NCBI GenBank assembly: GCA_963978905.1
Contig: OZ022260.1
Location: 36,659,326 to 36,723,325, forward strand
Direction of reading: 5' to 3'
DNA: 64,000 nt
Source: Trichostrongylus colubriformis
Lineage: Eukaryota; Nematoda; Chromadorea; Rhabditida; Trichostrongylidae
The position numbers and the translations under genes were made by a program. The number at the start of each line of letters is the position of its first letter. Position 1 is the stretch's first letter. This document shows positions 57,501 through 64,000 of the stretch, piece by piece. The notes below the pieces were generated by a model. That model was not told the origin of the DNA. It saw only the letters and a list, made by a program, of their open reading frames with translations, and ran no database searches.

Positions 57501-59155
57501 TCCATGTCCACTGATCCACCTCCTAGCTCAGAAAGAGCGGCAACAGCAATGCGAAGACGAGCTTCGACTGGTTCGTGAGTACGAGAGAGTTTTGCCTGAA
57601 CGTGGAAACGAAGCTTATTCAAAAAAATTGAGATGCTCCATTTTCCTGGAGAAATTCCTTACTTTATCATGAAGACGAGAACATTGCTCGGATTCCATCA
57701 CTCGTTGTTCGGACATTGTTTGGACCAGGTCGAACATCTGTTTAGGAAGTGATATATTTGGATTGGATATAAACTCAACCAAAATATCTCCGAGGCATAA
57801 TGGTTCATAATAAGACCTACATGATATTCGAATGGATCAACAACGAGGATTTCGACGATCTGATCAACTATCTTATCACTCAGCCGTTCAGACGCCTCCC
57901 GAATCATTGTACGCAATTGGCATAAGCCTTCGATTCTGGCCAATCCGCCATTCAAAAGATCTCCTATACCTCACTCATTACCAAGAAACATCACTCGGTT
58001 CAAACAAAAGATAGAAATTAAGAAAGAATGGGCACTTTACGAAAGCTACCTATTGCAAAAATCAAAACCTAGTTTAGGACTAAAAAGGTACTGAAAGTGC
58101 TAGTAGGACTAGAAATGACAAACTCACGAGATGTACTGGTTATCTTGGCTGCATCCGTATAGTTTCCTTGATTTATAAGCATATCAATCTTCGACGGTGC
58201 TTCCTTCAGTTCATCACTTGAAATGTGAAAATTAAAACTTTCATATCAATCTGTCAGAAGACTACGTAAAAAAACATTACAGTTGCGCCATTATTTCACA
58301 GATATGCTTTTGTTGTGAGTTCTCCAACCAAAGCTTCTTCAAGTCATCACGTCGACACTCCAGATGGGTTTTACAGGTATGAAGTGCGTTTCGAACGTTG
58401 TGAATTCTTTCTCGACAAGCTTAATACGGAATTCGTATGTACCAGATGTAGGGGGTTTTGGCAACTCGAATCGATGGCATATCATTAAGCCATGATGAGG
58501 TTCGCAAAGAATGCTGTCATACATACCTGATATTCGCGTAGAAACATCTCTGAACGAATCAAGACACTCTTCCACATCGTGCTGATGAGCTGAAACAACC
58601 CCATAAAATCATGAAGTTAGCAAACCTTTTCGTGGAACTGACACCAAACCGATTCAAAAGCGGCCCTAGCTTTGATAAAATTGCATGGAAGGACTAGGTG
58701 CAAGAACTAGGAACAATCGAAAACGGAACTGAAAATTCAGAAACAAGACGTTGCTTTCTCTTTATTACATTTAAGAGTGATTGAAACCCTTAGTTATTCG
58801 AAAGTAATCTTCCATTTATGTGCGGTTCATGATTTCCAGAAAGACCAAAAGAGAAAGGGTAACCTACATTTGACTAACTTATCGATAAGTGCTTCTGATT
58901 CTTGAAATCCTTTCTGCAATCGAGATTTTTCCAATTCACGCTGATCCTCAGAAACACTTGTGGTCAGTGATCGAATAACGTTGATGAGAAGGCCGGTCTG
59001 AATCACAAACGAATAGAAACTGAGAGTCGACATACTCAAAAAACATCATGTGAGGTGAAAAAGACCCTTAAAACACTCACCGATGGGCCACTTCCCTGCT
59101 TCTCAGCATTTAATGTTCTTCTAGCTGGAACGGGACCGCTATTTGGGTTACTCAT
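54521..59155 (-). CDS. sec-8: Exocyst complex component Sec8 (EXOC4)
   Basis: Twenty-one minus-strand exons join in phase to 881 codons plus stop: 59081-59155, 58868-58997, 58527-58589, 58281-58419, 58128-58216, 57821-57960, 57663-57737, 57461-57595, 57309-57401, 57129-57251, 56942-57073, 56764-56879, 56560-56683, 56348-56500, 56207-56292, 55935-56022, 55718-55870, 55562-55660, 55301-55486, 54897-55024, 54521-54839. Sec8 hallmarks in order: GLLINVIRSLTTS near the N terminus, then SFRDVSTRIS, LDELKEAPSKIDML, LFRFDAT, CLLMLHLELRVHCF, YIYDGLGHL, and the C-terminal KKRVCRNIWGVQQRLS with REAELDRAR. Human EXOC4 is 974 residues, so this is a somewhat short but full-length orthologue. Sec8 is a rod-like helical subunit of the octameric exocyst, which tethers secretory vesicles to the plasma membrane. 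A likely trans-splice acceptor (GATTTCTAG) lies 10 bases before the ATG. Introns are mostly 50-250 bases. Confidence 0.93.
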
Positions 59156-62100
59156 GTATTGCGTTCTAGAAATCGCTTCAAGCTAACATTCACAGGTTTC
59201 CCTCGGAAATACTATGAACTTACTGTGTCCCTGATGGTCCATCAAAAACCCAAAAAGGTGATCTATCGAACAGTAGAACACAATGCGCCAGCTGGTGTCA
59301 AAATTTGCCGTGAGAAATGGGAGGCTGTCTGAGGTAGTAGAACTACAATTAGCTCTACGACAGTACTTTCTCAACCTCTACTGCGCTATTATGTACTCGT
59401 ACCGTCGCCTAGAGTTTTTCTCCTTCACAGTACTTCTTCATTTACATTTCTTTTTCTACGTTATCATCGCAACGCCGAATATTTTTGGCTCATTTGGATG
59501 TTAGTATTGATTCCACATTAGGTTCCTTTTATTCTTTTGGAATCCAATCCGAACTCTGAACAGTTTACAGCAATTTCCGAGTGGTGAAAGGAATTTGTCG
59601 TTTTCCTTCGCTTGTGTTGACTCTCAGCTAGAGTTGAATTGAATTATTGATCTTCCTTATCTAAACATCACGAATGCGAATCGAAAGAGGTGTCCATTCG
59701 CGATATTGAAGAAGTTTCATCGAATGAGGGAGGGATAATAATTCGGTGTGTACGCAACGAACGATTCTGAGATACCCCCATTACGTCTGGGGGTTTGTTA
59801 TTCGTTAGTGTTGTTGGGTTCCACCTTTTCTCATCCGAGTCTTTCACGCATGTTTTCGTTACTTTTCATTGCAGTGGTTTGGGCATCGTTTTTTTTAAAG
59901 TGTGACTTTCTCAAAAGTGGAAAAATTAGGGAAGTTTCAACATTGACATAGCCTTGCCGTCCCCGTGAGTGCGTGGAATAATATTGCAAGTGCTGGCCCT
60001 GTGCGATTTCATCTTTCAAAGAAATACCTCAGAATCGGCCCGAAATATAAGAAAAAAACATTGCTAAAATACGTTATAGGTTGAGGTCGGATGTAAAAAA
60101 AAACTGAAACAGCGGTGCCCCGTTGGGAGAGGCTAACCAGTGCAATAAGATGCCTATTTGAATTGGTAGATTCGCTTAAACGATTGTCCTCTCTCTCGAC
60201 CCGTGCTTTAACATTCGGACACGTGACGATGCACATATAGCTGTGCTGTTTGTTTTTCCACTGTAAGGGGTGGAGCCAGGGTTTAGCAACTGTTAGGATC
60301 ATAACGAATCATGAAGCCTGGGCGCTGCATGACAGTATGTCAGCGATTACCAAGTGAAGAAGAAGAACAAGTCATCCAGAAGCAACGCACAGCCAGCACC
60401 ACACCCACGAAAGTTAATGCGCTCACAAGTTGGTTCTCTTTTGCGTAGATTACTGTGTTTACCAACAAAGACACTCCATAATATCGATTCGTGCTTTGAA
60501 AATCACCTTGATTCGCCGCACCAATATTTTCTAGCAAGCAGCAATGGTTCGATTTTTTGCACAATGAAGTCAGGTCGAATATCGCAAGTTACCACCCAAA
60601 AATAGTTCAGCCGAAGCGTCGAATTTCATTCATATCTCTTGTATTACTCGGATGTGTTCGCTACAGACCACCGTGTTTGTGTTGAGGGAAGGAGGGAGCA
60701 ACTCCTGAGATGGAAAGATTGCTGAAATCGCCTTTCAGTAGGTCTAGGAGTCTCAAAATTCGCATATCCCTCATAGCGGCATATACTCTCTATCGACAGG
60801 CAGTAAATTATTACCTGTGCCATGTCCTTATTTTCCTCAGTCTTTCTTTTTAAAAGCACTCAAAAACTCTGTCAACAGGTGTTTACACCATTAGAAAACA
60901 GCTTGAGAATATGGTAGCATTGCTGCTCAAGGAACACCTGTTCACCAGTGCATTTATATTCTTAGTTCTATACGAAGTTTATGACCTGCTAGCAATGCTT
61001 ATGAATGATGCTTTCACAGTTATAGACAGTTGTAAAATGATGTTATATCTTTCATAATTAAGCGGAACGTAGTGGCTGAACCACAGGAGCACATTCAATG
61101 AATGCAGTTCTCCTTTAACAGTTTGAGGTTGAATCACATCGAAGCCCTTGCTTTCGCTACAGACTTTTCTGGACGTTTCCTACGCATGTCCTCGTGTCCT
61201 CGTCTCGCGTATCCGCCTATTTTTTGAATATGCATTTTTGGTTTTCCAACGATTTCTTTTTTAAAAGTTTTTCGCTGTTTCAAGTACGAAGAAGTTATAT
61301 AAGTAAAGCAAGACAGGATGATTTAGGTATTTTATAACACTGCCGTGCCTACATTTCTAGTAGCTATACCGCTTCTAGTAGCTTCTTCCAGAATGAGCCG
61401 CAGAGCCTCCTGCATCTACGAAATCAACGCATTAAGCGAAATAGCTGGAATACAAATGCCCACATTCCGCATCACACATTGCATTTCTGTCGATCGTGGG
61501 CATAATTTAGGGGTGCCGTTGGTTAATACGACATTCTGTTACCTAGTCTTGGAACCTTTGAAAAATGACGTGCGTTGATGAGGGATTAAATGCTGCCTCT
61601 ATCCATTTCCCACTCACCGCTTTGGCAGTTTCAATCAAATTTCCGTTATTCCGCTTCGCCTCATTGATCAACATTTCGTCGAGCGTAAGAGATTATTCTG
61701 GGACCGAACTCATTCTGTAGTTTCTGCGTGAGAACGCGTTGCTGGCCACCAAGAATGTGAAATTATTAATGATCATTTGAGGTAACTTCATACTGGCGCG
61801 TGTACTTGGAACGTACCTGGGGAGGGGCGGAGTTCCACGCCCAACTCCTTGTTTTCTCCAGTAACCGCTTGCTAGAGCTATGCCGCTTCTTAACTTGCCT
61901 ACGTTGACAGCGGTGAGTTATTCAAATATCTCAAGCCTCATTAATGGCAGTACTCTGCTCGGCTTGCTTTTATTCATGACTGTTATGACTCTAGGATAAT
62001 ATTATACATTTATTTATATTCGTTTGCATCATATTTCTAACGGCTGTAAACAGCACTACACTCACACGAGTAGCATTCAATATTTCCCTTCCTTTTAGGG

Positions 62101-62519
62101 TGATTCGAAACTTATTGGTTCTCACGCTGCCTCCGTGTGCATGTCGATTACCATGTGTTTTAAATGCATTTTAAATCGCAGTTGAAATGAAATGGCTTTT
62201 AAAGACTGACGAAAGACGTCATTCCTTCCATTCATACCCGGTACAAGTTGGCCGTCTTTGGACTCGTTGGCCTGAACGATCAGTATCACAGATATCTGCT
62301 AAGCAGCTTCTTTCAACCTACAAGGACCATCTCTGCTGGGTTTTGAGAAAACGTCATCGTGCAGGTTTTCAAGTACTTGATGTTTAGTGAGGGGCTTCCT
62401 ATAACCGGTTTTTATGTGCTCAGTGTCTAGGTAGAGCCTTCCTATAGAGGGTTTTCGATGACGATGTGGCCAGCCCAATCTTGCCGCTTCACATACTAGC
62501 GCGCAGCCTTGCTGCTGCA
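59156..62519. other. Divergent intergenic region between sec-8 and NCB5OR gene
   Basis: Both flanking genes point away from here, so their promoters lie in this 3.4 kb. Several short frames exist: plus strand from ATG 60311 (MKPGRCMTVCQRLPSEEEEQ, about 45 codons), and an overlapping minus-strand frame with a hydrophobic LVSALTFVGVVLAVRCFW. They overlap and exclude each other, and neither matched a known family. A plus-strand frame from ATG 62187 (66 codons) could be an upstream exon but has no domain. No repeat from the left half of the window is present. Confidence 0.4.
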
Positions 62520-63729
62520 ATGGCTGCATTTTCAATAGAAGACCCGGCGCTCAGCCTTCTTACTCTATTCGTATTCAATCAGTTTCGGTTTAAGAAGCCT
62601 CCTGTCGGTAGAAGCGAATATGGCCGCGTCAAAGTGGCGTTGCTGCCTGGCAAAGGCCTCATGGATTGGGTACGGATGGCATCTGGAAAGGTACTCGTGT
62701 TCCAATTCATTTTTATATTCGCGATATTTATTTGCATAACCAGACCGTTTTTATCGAACTACATTCAGATACTTGCTAAAATACAAATGTCAGTAGATCA
62801 TAACGAGCTTATGAAGCATAACAAAAGAGACGACTGCTGGGTACATATTTTCGGAAAGGTATGAGTTTGTGATGTATTACACAAGTTTTTATATTTTGTT
62901 GCGTAATACCCCGACTGTTATGTGGTAACCTTCGCTGTACATTAAGGTCTATGACGTCACATTATACTTAGAATTTCATCCTGGGGGTGTGCCAGAGCTA
63001 ATGCGAGCCGCTGGCACTGATGCCACTGATCTCTTCAACCAGTATCATGCATGGGTAAATTATGAAAGCATGCTGGGTTCGTGTCTTGTTGGACGTTTTA
63101 CAGGCGATCTTTCCAAATGTAAGTGCTCTTAATGATTCGTCACCAAAACCAACGAAACTCTGAGTATTTCAGTGCCGCAGCCAGGCCCTCCCACGATTGA
63201 GCAGCCGCAGTCTATATCAGCACAACTGAATGCGTTGATAATGAAAGGAAAGCAAAAAGAAGAGGAAACTTATGGAATAGGGTGGGTCGTGCGATAAGTG
63301 TTGTGCAAATTCTTGATAGAAGATTAGCTTTTGATTCTCATAAAAGATTTTAGTATTGTCAAAGATGGAAAGACACTGAAAATTAGTTCGGACAAGTGGA
63401 ATTCGACCAACCTTCGGCTTTCAAATGTTATTATTCATGTTTCATACTGCAAAAGTCGTATAAGAGTGGTCATTAGGGCTGTTGGCCACTCAGTATTTGA
63501 AGTGAAGTGGGGTAAGCTGTTTCTGGAGCATTCCAGCTCATTTCGCTTTTTAATGATATGTCGTGCTTGTTGATGAATTCCCTCATTTCTTTAGATGACG
63601 TCGCTTTCAATTCTGAATCTTGCGCTTATGAAATTCTAGTGAGAAGTGGATGTATTTTAATTACTTTTGAATCGATAGATGTTAATCAAGCCCTCGCATC
63701 AGCGACTCAATCCATCAGGCAGTCACCTC
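62520..63729 (+). CDS. Cytochrome b5 oxidoreductase NCB5OR/CYB5R4, N-terminal part
   Basis: Six plus-strand exons: 62520-62690, 62769-62858, 62947-63118, 63173-63281, 63354-63511, 63595-63729, all phases consistent. Exon 1 has GRVKVALLPGKGLMDWVRM, the conserved lead of NCB5OR proteins. Exons 2-3 form the cytochrome b5 domain (HNKRDDCWVHIFGKVYDVT, EFHPGG with the first haem-ligand His, FNQYHAWVNYESML with the second, then CLVGRF). Exon 4 is a proline-rich linker. Exons 5-6 resemble the CS domain that follows. In the family an NADH/FAD reductase domain comes next; it would lie beyond the window. After 63729 the only visible continuation meets a stop at about 63897, so splicing there is unresolved or a short isoform exists. 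The start at ATG 62520 is uncertain, because an acceptor-like TTCAATCAG at about 62573-62581 could replace it. The enzyme is a soluble redox protein of the endoplasmic reticulum or cytosol in animals. Confidence 0.88.
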
Positions 63730-64000
63730 GTGAGTACTTCTTATATTTTTTCGTAGTGATCTTATGCTTCGATCATCCATGTTTCAACTCTCGTGTGGGA
63801 GTTACATTGAGCTATACCTTCTTGTTCACTTCCGTTTTAGTAATTTCAGTTCTCTTGACCGGGTGCTTTGGAAGTGCAAGTAGTAGCACGCTAGAATAAT
63901 GACGGACAGGGAATTATCAGAGAGTCGTAGATTGCTTCGCACTATTCGCGAGCTACCTTTGTGTGAGAATTAAAACAGGTTGTGAGAAATCAAAGCAATA
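63730..64000. other. Intron or 3' region of the NCB5OR gene
   Basis: Begins with a GTGAGT donor. Two candidate acceptors (CGTTTTAG and TAATTTCAG at 63830-63850) lead to the same short frame, LLTGCFGSASSSTLE and a TAA. No reductase-domain exon is recognisable before the window ends. Confidence 0.4.

Overview
The window looks like nuclear DNA of a parasitic strongylid nematode of the hookworm type. This rests on sequence character: short introns with GT...TTTCAG borders, likely trans-splice acceptors just before start codons, small secreted gene families, a TIL-type protease-inhibitor gene, and many Tc1/mariner-type elements. No bacterial operons, rRNA, convincing tRNA or CRISPR arrays were seen. 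Species assignment is inference.

The left and middle parts (about 1-14.5 kb and 30-54 kb) are repeat-rich. An 8-9 kb module occurs three times: A (~1.8-9.1 kb), B (~30.6-39.2 kb) and C (~40.3-47.4 kb). A partial inverted copy joined to C makes a ~4.8 kb inverted duplication (45.4-50.2 kb). Each module carries, on the minus strand, a four-exon gene for a small secreted protein (signal peptide, then helical exons) and further downstream a CAP/ASP-like C-terminal exon pair. On the plus strand each carries a ~40-codon reading frame whose state differs between copies. Around and inside the modules are a ~150-190 bp satellite-like repeat, fold-back elements and MITEs; some are present in one module and absent at the same site in the others.

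The centre (15-30 kb) holds a tandem array of five micro-exon-like cassettes (17.3-18.05 kb), a complete two-exon TIL-domain gene (20.5-21.25 kb, minus), a single CCCH zinc-finger exon (22.4 kb), a 1.57 kb Tc1-type palindrome (23-24.5 kb) abutting a sec-8 pseudogene fragment, and the 3' end of a villin/supervillin-like gene (to 28,637). The penultimate exon of that gene is split by a 978 bp mariner element, and a second mariner relic lies 58 bp beyond its stop codon.

The right end (54.5-64 kb) is ordinary single-copy sequence. A complete 21-exon exocyst subunit gene (sec-8/EXOC4, minus strand, 881 codons in a fully consistent frame) stands divergently from the 5' part of a cytochrome b5 oxidoreductase gene (NCB5OR/CYB5R4 type, plus strand) that runs towards the window edge. 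Pieces of sec-8 were copied twice into the left half (14.2 kb and 24.5-25.2 kb), which ties the single-copy and repetitive halves together. All exon models come from reading splice signals, frames and paralogue comparisons by eye.
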